Origin: Megalopta genalis
Lineage: Eukaryota; Arthropoda; Insecta; Hymenoptera; Halictidae
DNA: 64,000 bases
Assembly: GCF_051020955.1 (NCBI RefSeq)
Contig: NW_027477544.1
Span: forward strand, 1 to 64,000
Direction: 5' to 3'
The translations under genes were made by a program, and so were the position numbers. The notes beneath the pieces were generated by a model. It saw only the letters and a program-made list of their open reading frames with translations. It was not told the DNA's origin and did not search any database. Positions 48,365-61,665 of the stretch are shown piece after piece. Numbering within the stretch: position 1 is the first letter of the stretch; the number at the start of each line of letters is the position of its first letter.

Positions 48365-51300
48365 TTTGTTTCGCATGGATTTGAAGCTAAGCCTTCTACT
48401 TCGCATTGATTTGAAGCTAAATCATGTGTTTCGCGTGGATTTGAAGGTAGCTGGTTTGTTTCGCATGCAGTTGAAGCTATATCACCTTTATCCCAAGTGT
48501 TTGAATCTCAATCATTTGTTTCGCATGGATTTGAAGCTAAACCTTCTACATCGCATTGATTTGAAGATAAATCATGTGTTTCGCCTGCATTTGAAGCTGT
48601 ATCACTTATATCGCAAGTATTTGAAGCTAAATCATGTGTTTCGCCTGCATTTGAAGCTGTATCACTTATATCGCAAGTATTTGAAGCTAAATCATGTGTT
48701 TCGATTGGATTCGAAGCTAAACCTTCTACATCGCATTGATTTGAAGCTAAATCATGTGTTTCGCATGTATTTGAAGCTAACTCGTTTGTTTCGCATGCAT
48801 TTGAAGCTGTATCCTTCATATTCGCAAGTATTTAAAGCTAAATCATTTGTTTCGCATTGATTTGAAGCCAACCTGCTACTTCGCGGTGATTTGAAGCTAA
48901 ATCATGTGTTTCGCATTGATTTGAAGCTAACTCGTTTGTTTCGCCTGCGTTTGAAGCTATATCATTTATATCGCAAGTATTTGAAGATAAACCATTTGTT
49001 CCGCATGGACTTGAAGCTAAGACTTCTACTTCGCATTGATTGGATGCTAAATCATGTGTTCTACATGGATTTTAAGCTAACTCGTTTGTTTTGGCTGCAT
49101 TTGAAGCTCTTTCATTTATACTGCAAGTATTTGAAGCTAAGCCTTCTAATTCGCACTCTTTTGAAGCTAAATAATGTATTTCGCGTGGATTAGAAGTTAA
49201 CTCGTCTGTTTCGAATTTAGCTGAAGCTAAATCATGTATAGCACAAGTATTTGAAGCTAAACGATTTGTATCGCACGGATTTGAGATAAGCCTTCTACTT
49301 CGCATTGATTTGAAGTTAAATCATGTGTCCGCATGGATTTGACGCTAACTATTTTGTTTCGCCTGCATTTGAATCTATATCACTTATATCGCAAGTATTT
49401 GAAGCTAATCATGTGTTTCGATTGGATTTGAAGCTATACCTTCTACATCGCATTGATTTGAAGCTAAATCATTTGTTTCGCATGGATTTGAAGCTAAACC
49501 TTCTACATCGCATTGATTTGAAGCTTAATCTTGTGTATCGCATGGATTTAAAGCTAAACCTTCTACATCGCATTGATTTGAAGCTAAATCATGTGTTTCG
49601 CATGGATTTGAAGATAACAAGTTTGTTTCGCATGCAGTTGTAGCTAAATAATGTAAATCACAAGTATTTGTAGCTAAACCATTTGTTTCGCATGGATTTG
49701 AAGCTAAGCCTTCTACTTCGCATTGATTTGAAGCTAAGTCATTTGTTTCACATGGAATTGAAGCTACCTCGTTTGTTCCTCCAGCTTTTGAAGCTATATC
49801 ACTTATTTCGCAAGTATTTGAAGCTAAATCATATGTGTCGCATGGATTTGAAGCTGAACCTTCTACATCGCATTGATTTGAGGCTAAATGTTGTGTATCG
49901 CATGGATTTGAAGCTAAACCTTCTACATCGCATTGATTTGCAGCTAAATCGTGTGTTTCCCATGGATTTGAAGCTAACTCGTTTGATTTGTCGGCATTTG
50001 AAGCTATATCACTTATACCCCAAGTGTTTGAAGCTTAATCATTTGCTTCGCATGGATTTGAAGCTAAACCTTCTACTTCGTATTGATTTGAAGCTAAATC
50101 GTGTGTTTCGCATGGATTTGAAGCTAACTAGTTCGTTGCGCATGCAGTTAAATCTAGGTAACGTATATCACAAGTATTTGAAGCTAATCCATTTGATTCG
50201 CATGGATTTGAAACTAAGCCTTCTACTTCGCTTTGATTTGAAGCAAAATCATGTGTCTCGCACGGATTTGAAGCTAACTCATTTGTTTCGCCTGCATTTG
50301 AAGCTATATCACTTATACCGCAAGTATTTGAAGGTAAATCATATGTGTCGCATGGATTTGAAGCTGACTCATGTATTTCGCGTGGATTTGAAGGTAACTC
50401 GTTTGTTTCGCATGCAGTTGGAGCTATACCACCTATATCCCAAGTGTTTGAAGCTAAATCATATGTGTCGCATGGATTTGAAGCTGAACCTTCTACATCG
50501 AATTGATTTGCAAGTGAATCTTGTGTATCGCATGGATTTGAAGCTAACTCGTTCGTTTCGCCTGTATTTGAATCTATATCACTTATATCGCAAGTATTTG
50601 AAGCTAAATCATGTGGTTCGCTTCGATTTGAAGCTAAACCTTGTACATCGCATTGATTTGTAGCTAAATCATTTGTTTCGCATGGATTTGAAGCTACCTC
50701 GTTTGTTTCGCCTGCATTTGAAACTATATCACTTACATCGCAAGTATCTGAATCTAAATCATTTGTTCCGCATGGATTTGATGCTAAATCTTCTACATAG
50801 CATTGATTTGAAGCTGAATCATGTGTTTTGCATCGATTTGAAGCTAACTCGTTTGTTTCCCCTGCAGTTGAAGCTGTATCACCTATGTCGCAAGTATCTA
50901 AACCTAAATCATTTGATTCGCATGGATTTGAAGCTAATCCTTCTACTTCGCATTGAATTGAAGCTAAATCATGCGTATCGCATGGATTTTCAAGCTAACT
51001 TGTTTGAATCGTCTGCATTTGAAGCTATATCGCTTATATCCCAAGTGTTTCAAGCTAAATCATTTGTTTCGAATGGATTTGAAGCTAAACCTTCTACATC
51101 GCAATGATTTGCAGCTTAATCATGTGTTTCGCATGGATTTGAAGCAAACTCGTTTGTGTCGCATGCAGTTGAAGCTAAATCATGTATATCACAAGTATTT
51201 GAATCTAAATCATTTGATTCGCATGGGATTTGATGCTAAGCCTTCTACTTCACCCTGATTTGAAGCTAAATCATGTGTTTCGCATGGATTTGAGGCTAAC

Positions 51301-52205
51301 TCGTTTGTTTCGCCTGCAGTTGAAGCTAAGTCATGTATATCATAAGTATCTTCGGCTAAACAATTTGTTTCGCATGTATTTGATGCTAAACCATGTGCTC
51401 CGCATGAATTTGAAGATAAATCATATGTTTCGCATGGATTTAAAGCTAAATCATGTGTGTCGTTTGGACTTGAAGCTAACTCGTGTGTTTCGCCTGCATT
51501 TGACGCTATTTCATTTATGCCGCAATTATTTGACGGCAAATAATGTGTTTCGCATGTGTTTGAAGATAAGCCTTCTACTTCGCTTTGATTTGAAGCAAAA
51601 TCATGTGTCTCGCACGGATTTGAAGCTAACTCATTTGTTTCGCCTGCATTTGAAGCTATATCACTTATACCGCAAGTATATGAAGGTAAATCATTTGTTT
51701 CGCATGGATGTGAAGCTAAGACTTCTATTTCGCAATGATTGGAAGCTAAATCGTGTGTTTCGCATGGATTTGAAGCTAACTCGTTTGATTTGTCGGCATT
51801 TGAAGCTATATCACTTATACCCCAAGTGTTTGAAGCTTAATCATTTGCTTCGCATGGATTTGAAGCTAAACCTTCTACTTCGTATTGATTTGAAGCTAAA
51901 TCGTGTGTTTCGCATGGATTTGAAGCTAACTAGTTCGTTGCGCATGCAGTTAAATCTAAGTAACGTATATCACAAGTATTTGAAGCTAATCCATTTGATT
52001 CGCATGGATTTGAAACTAAGCCTTCTACTTCGCATTAATTGAAAGCTAAATCACGTGTTCTGCATGGATTTTGAAGCTAAACCTTCTACATCGCATTGAT
52101 TTGAAAATAAATCATGTGTTTCGCATGGATTTGAAGCTATCTCGTTCGTTCCTCTTGCATTTGAAGCTATACCACTTATATCGCAAGTATCTGAAGCTAA
52201 ATCAT
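48365..52205 (+). repeat. Block H, copy 3 with linker copy 2
   Basis: Copy of 44521-48364 at an offset of 3844 falling to 3840. It enters the unit at the second gaaggtagctgg repeat. Private one-base losses: ggatttgagataagcc (49281), catgtgtccgc (49325), gaagctaatcatg (49405). It ends near 52207, where aaatcattttttt leads into gaacctgagcc monomers. Confidence 0.92.
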
Positions 52206-54420
52206 TTTTTTCGCATGGATTTGAACCTGAGCCTTCTACTTCGTATTGATTTGAAGCTAAATCATGTGTTTCGCATGGATTTGAAGCTAACTCGTTTGTT
52301 TCGCATGCAGTTGAAGCTAAATCATGTCTTTCACAAGTATTTGAATTTGAAGCATTTGAATCAAATGGATTTGAACCTGAGCCTTCTACTTCGCACTGAT
52401 TTGCAGCTAAATAATGTGTTTCGCATGGATTTGAAGCTAAACCTTCTACATCGCATTGATTTGCTGCTAAATCATGTGTTTCGCATGTATTTGAAGCTGA
52501 CTCGTTTGTTGTTCATGCCGTTGAATCTGAATAACGTATAACACAAGTAAGAGTAGCCAAACAATTTGTTTCGCATGGATTTGAATCTAAGCCGTGTACT
52601 TCGAATTGATTTGAAGGTAAATCATGTGTTACGCATGGATTTGAAGCTAAACCTTCTACATCGCATTGATTTGTAGCTAAATCATTTGTTTCGCATGGAT
52701 TTGAAGCTACCTCGTTTGTTTCGCCTGCATTTGAAACTATATCACTTACATCGCAAGTATCTGAATCTAAATCATTTGTTCCGCATGGATTTGATGCTAA
52801 ATCTTCTACATAGCATTGATTTGAAGCTGAATCATGTGTTTTGCATCGATTTGAAGCTAACTCGTTTGTTTCCCCTGCAGTTGAAGCTGTATCACCTATG
52901 TCGCAAGTATCTAAACCTAAATCATTTGATTCGCATGGATTTGAAGCTAATCCTTCTACTTCGCATTGAATTGAAGCTAAATCATGCGTATCGCATGGAT
53001 TTTCAAGCTAACTTGTTTGATTCGTCTGCATTTGAAGCTATATCGCTTATATCCCAAGTGTTTCAAGCTAAATCATTTGTTTCGAATGGATTTGAAGCTA
53101 AACCTTCTACATCGCGATGATTTGCAGCTGAATCATGTGTTTTGCTTGGATTTTGAAGCCAACTCGTTTGTTTCGTATGCAGTTGAAACTAAATCATGTA
53201 TATCACAAGTATTTGAAACTAAACCATTTGATTCGCATGGATTTGAAGCTAAGCCTTCTAATTCGCATTGTCTTGAAGCTAAATAATGTATTTCGCGTGG
53301 ATTCGAAGCTAACTCGTCTGTTACGAATGCAGCTGAAGCTAAATCATGCATATCCCAAGTATTTGAAACTAAACAATTTGTATCGCATGGATTTGCAAAT
53401 ACGCCTTCTACTTCGCATTGATTTGAAGTTAAATCACGTGACCCGCATGGATTTGACGCTAACTCTTCTGTTTCGCCTCCATTTGAAGCTATATCACTTA
53501 TATCGCCTGTATTTGAAGCTAGATCACTTATATCGCAAGTATTTGAAGCTAAATCATGTGTTTCGCTTGGATTTGAAGCTAAACCTTCTACATCGCATTC
53601 ATTTGAATCAATTCATGTGTTTCGCGTGGATTTGAAGGTAACTCATTTGTTTCGCATGCAGTTGAAGCTATATCAACTTTATCCCAAGTGTTTGAAGCTC
53701 AATCATTTGTTTCGCATGGATTTGAAGCTAAACCTTCTACATCGCATTGATTTTAAGCTAAATCATGTGTTTCGCATGGGTTTGAAGCTAACTCGTTTGT
53801 TTCGCATGCAGTTGTAGCTAAATAATGTATATCACAAGTATTTGTAGCTAAATCATTTGTTTCGCATGGATTTGAAGCTAAGCCTTCTACTTCGCATTGA
53901 TTTGAAGCTAAATCATTTGTTTCGCATAGAACTGAAGCAACCTCGTTTGTTCCTCCTGCTTTTGAAGCTATATCACTTATATCGCAAGTATTTGAAGGTA
54001 AATCATATGTGTCGCATGGATTTGAAGCTGACTCATGTATTTCGCGTGGATTTGAAGGTAACTCGTTTGTTTCGCATGCAGTTGGAGCTATACCACCTAT
54101 ATCCCAAGTGTTTGAAGCTAAATCATATGTGTCGCATGGATTTGAAGCTGAACCTTCTACATCGAATTGATTTGCAAATGAATCTTGTGTATCGCATGGA
54201 TTTGAAGCTAACTCGTTCGTTTCGCCTGTATTTGAATCTATATCACTTATATCGCAAGTATTTGAAGCTAAATCATGTGGTTCGCTTCGATTTGAAGCTA
54301 AACCTTCTACATCGCATTGATTTGTAGCTAAATCATTTGTTTCGCATGGATTTGAAGCTACCTCGTTTGTTTCGCCTGCATTTGAAACTATATCACTTAC
54401 ATCGCAAGTATCTGAATCTA
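52206..54420 (+). repeat. Mosaic satellite (block I, left)
   Basis: 52686-53120 repeats 50673-51107 and 42900-43334. 53990-54420 repeats part of block H (cgaattgatttgcaaatg). Degenerate monomers lie at about 52505-52560 (gttgttcatgccg, caagtaagagtagcc). Broken monomer aatcaattcatg near 53608 matches the type at 24640. No gene is visible. Confidence 0.85.
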
Positions 54421-55390
54421 AATCATTTGTTCCGCATGGATTGATGCTAAATCTTCTACATAGCATTGATTTGAAGCTGCATCATGTGTTTTGCATGGAT
54501 TTGAAGCTAATCCTTCTACTTCGCATTGAATTGAAGCTAAATCATGCGTATCGCATGGATTTTCAAGCTAACTTGTTTGATTCGTCTGCATTTGAAGCTA
54601 TATCGCTTATATCCCAAGTGTTTCAAGCTAAATCATTTGTTTCGAATGGATTTGAAGCTAAACCTTCTACATCGCAATGATTTGCAGCTGAATCATGTGT
54701 TTCGCATGGATTTGAAGCTAACTCGTTTGTGTCGCATGCAGTTGAAGCTAAATCATGTATATCACAAGTATTTGAATCTAAATCATTTGATTCGCATGGG
54801 ATTTGATGCTAAGCCTTCTACTTCACCCTGATTTGAAGCTAAATCATGTGTTTCGCATGGATTTGAGGCTAACTCGTTTGTTTCGCATGCAGTTGTAGCT
54901 AAATAATGTATATCACAAGTATCTGTAGCTAAACCATTTGATTCGCATGGATTTGAAGCTAAGCATTCTACTTCGCATTGATTTGAAGCTAAATCATTTG
55001 TTTCGCATGGATTTGTAGCTAAACCTTCTACATCGCATTGATTTGAAGCTAAATCATGTGTTTCGCGTTGATTTGAAGGTAACTCGTTTGTTTCGCATGC
55101 AGTTGTAGCTAAATAATGTAAATCACAAGTATTTGTAGCTAAACCATTTGTTTCGCATGGATTTGAAGCTAAGCCTTCTAATTCGCATTGTCTTGAAGCT
55201 AAATAATGTATTTCGCGTGGATTCGAATCTAACTCGTATGTTCCGCATGCAGTTGAAGCTAAATCATGTTTATCACAAGTATATGAATCTAAACCATTTG
55301 TTTCGAAAATATATGTTGCTAACACATGTTTTTGTCATGAACTTGAAGCTAAATCATGTGTTTCATATGGATTTGAAGCTATCTCGTTTG
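54421..55390 (+). repeat. Mosaic satellite (block I, middle)
   Basis: Ordinary monomers with a D31 at 54798. The most degenerate stretch of the region is about 55290-55345 (cgaaaatatatgttgctaac, then gtttttgtcatgaac), where the conserved tttgaagc core is replaced. No gene is visible. Confidence 0.83.
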
Positions 55391-56240
55391 TTTCGCCTGC
55401 AGTTGAAGCTAAGTCATGTATATCATAAGTATCTTCGGCTAAACAATTTGTTTCGCATGTATTTGATGCTAAACCATGTGCTCCGCATGAATTTGAAGAT
55501 AAATCATATGTTTCGCATGGATTTAAAGCTAAATCATGTGTGTCGTTTGGACTTGAAGCTAACTCGTGTGTTTCGCCTGCATTTGACGCTATTTCATTTA
55601 TACCGCAATTATTTGACGGCAAATAATGTGTTTCGCATGTGTTTGAAGATAAGCCTTCTACTTCGCTTTGATTTGAAGCAAAATCATGTGTCTCGCACGG
55701 ATTTGAAGCTAACTCATTTGTTTCGCCTGCATTTGAAGCTATATCACTTATACCGCAAGTATATGAAGGTAAATCATTTGTTTCGCATGGATGTGAAGCT
55801 AAGACTTCTATTTCGCAATGATTGGAAGCTAAATCGTGTGTTTCGCATGGATTTGAAGCTAACTCGTTTGATTTGTCGGCATTTGAAGCTATATCACTTA
55901 TACCCCAAGTGTTTGAAGCTCAATCATTTGTTTCGCATGGATTTGAAGCTAAACCTTCTACATCGCATTGATTTTAAGCTAAATCATGTGTTTCGCATGG
56001 GTTTGAAGCTAACTCGTTTATTTCGCATGCAGTTGTAGCTAAATAATGTATATCACAAGTATTTGTAGCTAAATCATTTGTTTCGAATGGATTTGAAGCT
56101 AAGCCTTCTACTTCGCATTGATTTGAAGCTAAATCATTTGTTTCGCATAGATCTGAAGCAACCTCGTTTGTTCCTCCTGCTTTTGAAGCTATATCACTTA
56201 TATCGCAAGTATTTGAAGGTAAATCATATGTGTCGCATGG
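55391..56240 (+). repeat. Chimeric segment (block I)
   Basis: 55394 to about 55913 repeats 51311 to about 51830 (offset 4083). From about 55915 the sequence instead follows 53695 onward (offset 2221), with the switch at gtttgaagct followed by caatcatttg rather than taatcatttg. The junction lies inside one monomer and keeps its phase. Confidence 0.88.
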
Positions 56241-58501
56241 ATTTGAAGCTAAATCATGTATTTCGCGTTGATTTGAAGGTAACTCGTTTGTTTCGCATGC
56301 AGTTAAAGCTATATCACCTATATCCCAAGTGTTTGAAACACAATCATTTGTTTCGCATGGATTTGAATCTAAACCTTCTACATCGCATTGATTTGAAGCT
56401 AAATCGTGTGTTTCGCATGGATTTGAAGCTAAGCCTTCTACTTCGCATTGTTTTGAAGCTTAATCATGTGTGTTGCATGGATTTGAAGCTATCTCGTTTG
56501 TTTCGCCTGCAGTTGAATCTATATCACTTATATCACAAGTTTTTGAAGCATAACCATTTGTTCCGCACGGATTTGAAGCTACGCCTTCTACTTCGCATTG
56601 ATTTGGAGCTAAATCATGTGTTTGGCATGGATTTGAAGCTAAACCTTCTACATCGTATTGAGTTGCATCTGAATCATGTGTTTCGCATGGATTTGAAGCT
56701 AACTCGTTTGAGTCGCATGCAGTTGAAGGTAAATCATGTATATCACAAGTATTTGAATCTAAACCATTTGTTTCGCATGTATGTGAAGCTAAATCATGTG
56801 TTTACCATGACAATGAACCTAAATCATGTGTTGCCCATGGATTTGAAGCTTAATCATGTGTTTTGCATGGATTTGAAGCTAACTTGATTGTATCCTCTGC
56901 ATTTGAAGTTACTTCATTTATATCGCAAGTATTTTAAGCTAAATCATATGTGTTTCGCATAGATTTGAAGCTAAGCCTTCTACTTCGCATTGATTTGAAG
57001 CTAAATCGTCTGTTTCGCATAGAACTGAAGCTACCTCGTTTTTTCCTCCTGCTTTTGAAGCTATATCACTTATATCGCAAGTATTTGAAGCTAAATCATA
57101 TGTGTCGCATGGATTTGAAGCTGAACCTACTACATCGCATGATTTAAAGCAAATCTTGTGTATCGCATGGATTTGAAGCTAAACCTTCTACATCGCATTG
57201 ATTTGAAGCTAAATCATGTGTTTCGCATGGATTTGAAGCTAACTCGTTTGTCTCGCATGCAGTTGTAGCTTAATAATTTATATCACAAGCATTTGTAGCT
57301 TATCCATTTGTTTCGCATGGATTTGAAGCTAAGCCTTCTACTTCGCATTGATTTGAAGCTAAATCATTTGTTTCGCCTGGAATTGAAGCTAACTTGTTTG
57401 TTTCGCATGCAGATGTAGCTAAATAATGTATATCACAAGTATTTGAATCTAAATCATTTGATTCGCATGGGATTTGATGCTAAGCCTTCTACTTCACACT
57501 GATTTGAAGCTAAATCATGTGTTTCGCATGGATTTGAGGCTAACTCGTTTGTTTCGCATGCAGTTGTAGCTAAATAATGTATATCACAAGTATCTGTAGC
57601 TAAACCATTTGATTCGCATGGATTTGAAGCAAAGCCTTCTACTTCGCATTGATTTGAAGCTAAATCATTTGTTTCGCATGGATTTGAAGCTAAACCTTCT
57701 ACATCGCAATGATTTGCAGCTGAATCATGTGTTTCGCATGGATTTGAAGCTAACTCGTTTGTGTCGCATGCAGTTGAAGCTAAATCTTGTATATCACAAG
57801 TATTTGAATCTAAATCATTTGATTCGCATGGGATTTGATGCTAAGCCTTCTACTTCACCCTGATTTGAAGCTAAATCATGTGTTTCGCATGGATTTGAGG
57901 CTAACTCGTTTGTTTCGCATGCAGTTGTAGCTAAATAATGTATATCACAAGTATCTGTAGCTAAACCATTTGATTCGCATGGATTTGAAGCTAAGCCTTC
58001 TACTTCGCATTGTTTTGAAGCTTAATCATGTGTGTTGCATGGATTTGAAGCTATCTCGTTTGTTTCGCCTGCAGTTGAATCTATATCACTTATATCACAA
58101 GTTTTTGAAGCATAACCATTTGTTCCGCACGGATTTGAATCTACGCCTTCTACTTCGCATTGATTTGGAGCTAAATCATGTGTTTGGCATGGATTTGAAG
58201 CTAAACCTTCTACATCGTATTGAGTTGCATCTGAATCATGTGTTTCGCATGGATTTGTAGCTAACTCGTTTGAGTCGCATGCAGTTGAAGGTAAATCATG
58301 TATATCACAAGTATTTGAATCTAAACCATTTGTTTCGCATGTATGTGAAGCTAAATCATGTGTTGACCATGACAATGAACCTAAATCATGTGTTGCCCAT
58401 GGATTTGAAGCTTAATCATGTGTTTTGCATGGATTTGAAGCTAACTTGATTGTATCCTCTGCATTTGAAGTTACTTCATTTATATCGCAAGTATTTTAAG
58501 C
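56241..58501 (+). repeat. Mosaic satellite leading into the 1507/1657-bp HOR
   Basis: 56461 to about 57000 repeats 58023 to about 58560 at an offset of 1562, including ccatgacaatgaacc and ttgattgtatcctctgc. D31 monomers at 57469 and 57830 are 361 bp apart within a 12-monomer duplication. A damaged monomer lies at 57140 (cgcatgatttaaagc). The same opening (56289-56498) recurs at 63783-63992. Confidence 0.86.
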
Positions 58502-60008
58502 TAAATCATATGTGTTTCGCATAGATTTGAAGCTAAGCCTTCTACTTCGCATTGATTTGAAGCTAAATCATTTGTTTCGCCTGGAATTGAAGCTACCTCG
58601 TTTGTTCCTCCTGCTTTTGAAGCTATATCACTTATATCGCAAGTATTTGAAGCTAAATCATATGTGTCGCATGGATTTGAAGCTGAACCTTCTACATCGC
58701 ATTGATTTGAAGCTAAATCTTGTAAATCGCATGGATTTGAAGCTAAACCTTCTACATCGCATTGATTTGAAGCTAAATCATGTGTTTCGCATGGATTTGA
58801 AGCTAACTCGTTTGTTTCGCATGCAGTTGTAGCTAAATAATGTATATCACAAGTATTTGTAGCTAAACCATTTGTTTCGCATGGATTTGAAGCTGAACCT
58901 TCTACATCGCATTGATTTGAAGCTAAATCATCTGTTTCGCTTGGATTTGCAGCTAACACGTTTGTTTCACATGCAGTTGAAGCTATATCACTTATATTCG
59001 CAAGTATTTGATGCTAAATCAATCGTTTCGCATGGATTTGAAGCTAACCCTCTTACTTCGCATTGATTTGAAGTTAAATCATGTGTTTCGCGTTGATTTG
59101 AAGGTAACTCGTTTGTTTCGCATGCAGTTGAAGCTATATCACCTATATCTCAAGTGTTTGAAACACAATCATTTGTTTCGCATGGATTTGAATCTAAACC
59201 TTCTACATCGCATTGATTTGAAGCTAAATCTTTTTTTTCGCATGGAATTGAAGCTACCTCGTTTGTTCCTCCAGATTTTGAAGCTATATCACTTATATCG
59301 CAAGTATCTGAAGCTAAATCATTTGTTTCTCATGGATTTGAAGCTAAACCTTCTACATCCCTTGGATTTGAAGCTAAATCATGTGTTTGGCATGGATTTG
59401 AAGCTAAACCTTCTACATCGCATTGATTTGCATCTGAATTTATGTGTTTCGCATGGATTTGAAGCTAACTCGTTTGTGTCGCATGCAGTTGAAGCTAAAT
59501 CATGTATATCACAAGTACTTGAATCTAAACCACTTGATTCGCATGGTATTTGATGCTAAGCCTGCTACTTCACACTGATTTGATGCTGAATCATATCTTT
59601 CGCATGGATTTGAAGCTAACTCGTTTGTTTCGCATGCAGTTGGAGCTATATCATTTATATATCAACTATTAGAAGCTAAACCATTTGTTTCCAATGTATG
59701 TGAAGCTAAATCATGTGTTTAACATGACAATGAACCTAAATCATGTGTTGCCCATGAATTTGAAGCTTAATCATGTGTTTTGCATGGATTTGAAGCTAAC
59801 TTGATTGTATCCTCAGCATTTGAAGTTACTTCATTTATATCGCAAGTATTTGTAGCTAAATCATATGTGTTTCGCTTGGATGTGAAGCTAAACCTTCTAC
59901 ATCGCATTGATTTGAAGCTAAATCATGTGTTTTGCATGGATTTGAAGCTAACTTGATTGTATCCTCTGCATTTGAAGTTACTTCATTTATATCGCAAGTA
60001 TTTTAAGC
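58502..60008 (+). repeat. Block J, copy 1 (1507 bp)
   Basis: First of three consecutive copies starting at the taaatcatatgtgtttcgc monomer. Contains atttgcagctaacacg, atattcgcaagtatttg, aaatcttttttttcgc, gcatctgaatttatg and gacaatgaacc. The length is 50 x 30 + 7 because several odd monomers accumulate in the unit. Confidence 0.95.
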
Positions 60009-61665
60009 TAAATCATATGTGTTTCGCATAGATTTGAAGCTAAGCCTTCTACTTCGCATTGATTTGAAGCTAAATCATTTGTTTCGCCTGGAATTGAAGC
60101 TACCTCGTTTGTTCCTCCTGCTTTTGAAGCTATATCACTTATATCGCAAGTATTTGAAGCTAAATCATATGTGTCGCATGGATTTGAAGCTGAACCTTCT
60201 ACATCGCATTGATTTGAAGCTAAATCTTGTAAATCGCATGGATTTGAAGCTAAACCTTCTACATCGCATTGATTTGAAGCTAAATCATGTGTTTCGCATG
60301 GATTTGAAGCTAACTCGTTTGTTTCGCATGCAGTTGTAGCTAAATAATGTATATCACAAGTATTTGTAGCTAAACCATTTGTTTCGCATGGATTTGAAGC
60401 TGAACCTTCTACATCGCATTGATTTGAAGCTAAATCATCTGTTTCGCTTGGATTTGCAGCTAACACGTTTGTTTCACATGCAGTTGAAGCTATATCACTT
60501 ATATTCGCAAGTATTTGATGCTAAATCAATCGTTTCGCATGGATTTGAAGCTAACCCTCTTACTTCGCATTGATTTGAAGTTAAATCATGTGTTTCGCGT
60601 TGATTTGAAGGTAACTCGTTTGTTTCGCATGCAGTTGAAGCTATATCACCTATATCTCAAGTGTTTGAAACACAATCATTTGTTTCGCATGGATTTGAAT
60701 CTAAACCTTCTACATCGCATTGATTTGAAGCTAAATCTTTTTTTTCGCATGGAATTGAAGCTACCTCGTTTGTTCCTCCAGATTTTGAAGCTATATCACT
60801 TATATCGCAAGTATCTGAAGCTAAATCATTTGTTTCTCATGGATTTGAAGCTAAACCTTCTACATCCCTTGGATTTGAAGCTAAATCATGTGTTTGGCAT
60901 GGATTTGAAGCTAAACCTTCTACATCGCATTGATTTGCATCTGAATTTATGTGTTTCGCATGGATTTGAAGCTAACTCGTTTGTGTCGCATGCAGTTGAA
61001 GCTAAATCATGTATATCACAAGTACTTGAATCTAAACCACTTGATTCGCATGGTATTTGATGCTAAGCCTGCTACTTCACACTGATTTGATGCTGAATCA
61101 TATCTTTCGCATGGATTTGAAGCTAACTCGTTTGTTTCGCATGCAGTTGGAGCTATATCATTTATATATCAACTATTAGAAGCTAAACCATTTGTTTCCA
61201 ATGTATGTGAAGCTAAATCATGTGTTTAACATGACAATGAACCTAAATCATGTGTTGCCCATGAATTTGAAGCTTAATCATGTGTTTTGCATGGATTTGA
61301 AGCTAACTTGATTGTATCCTCAGCATTTGAAGTTACTTCATTTATATCGCAAGTATTTGTAGCTAAATCATATGTGTTTCGCTTGGATGTGAAGCTAAAC
61401 CTTCTACATCGCATTGATTTGAAGCTAAATCATGTGTTTCGCATGGATTTGAAGCTAACTCGTTTGTTTCGCAGGCAGTTGTAGCTGAATAATGTATATC
61501 ACAAGTATTTGTAGCTAAACCATTTGTTTCGCATGGATTTGAAGCTGAACCTTCTACATCGCATTGATTTGAAGCTAAATCATGTGTTTTGCATGGATTT
61601 GAAGCTAACTTGATTGTATCCTCTGCATTTGAAGTTACTTCATTTATATCGCAAGTATTTTAAGC
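60009..61665 (+). repeat. Block J, copy 2 (1657 bp)
   Basis: Matches copy 1 at an offset of 1507 with no difference noticed over about 1.4 kb. It then carries exactly one extra pentamer (150 bp) near 61440-61590, including gcaggcagttgtagctg, before the next copy starts. Confidence 0.95.
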
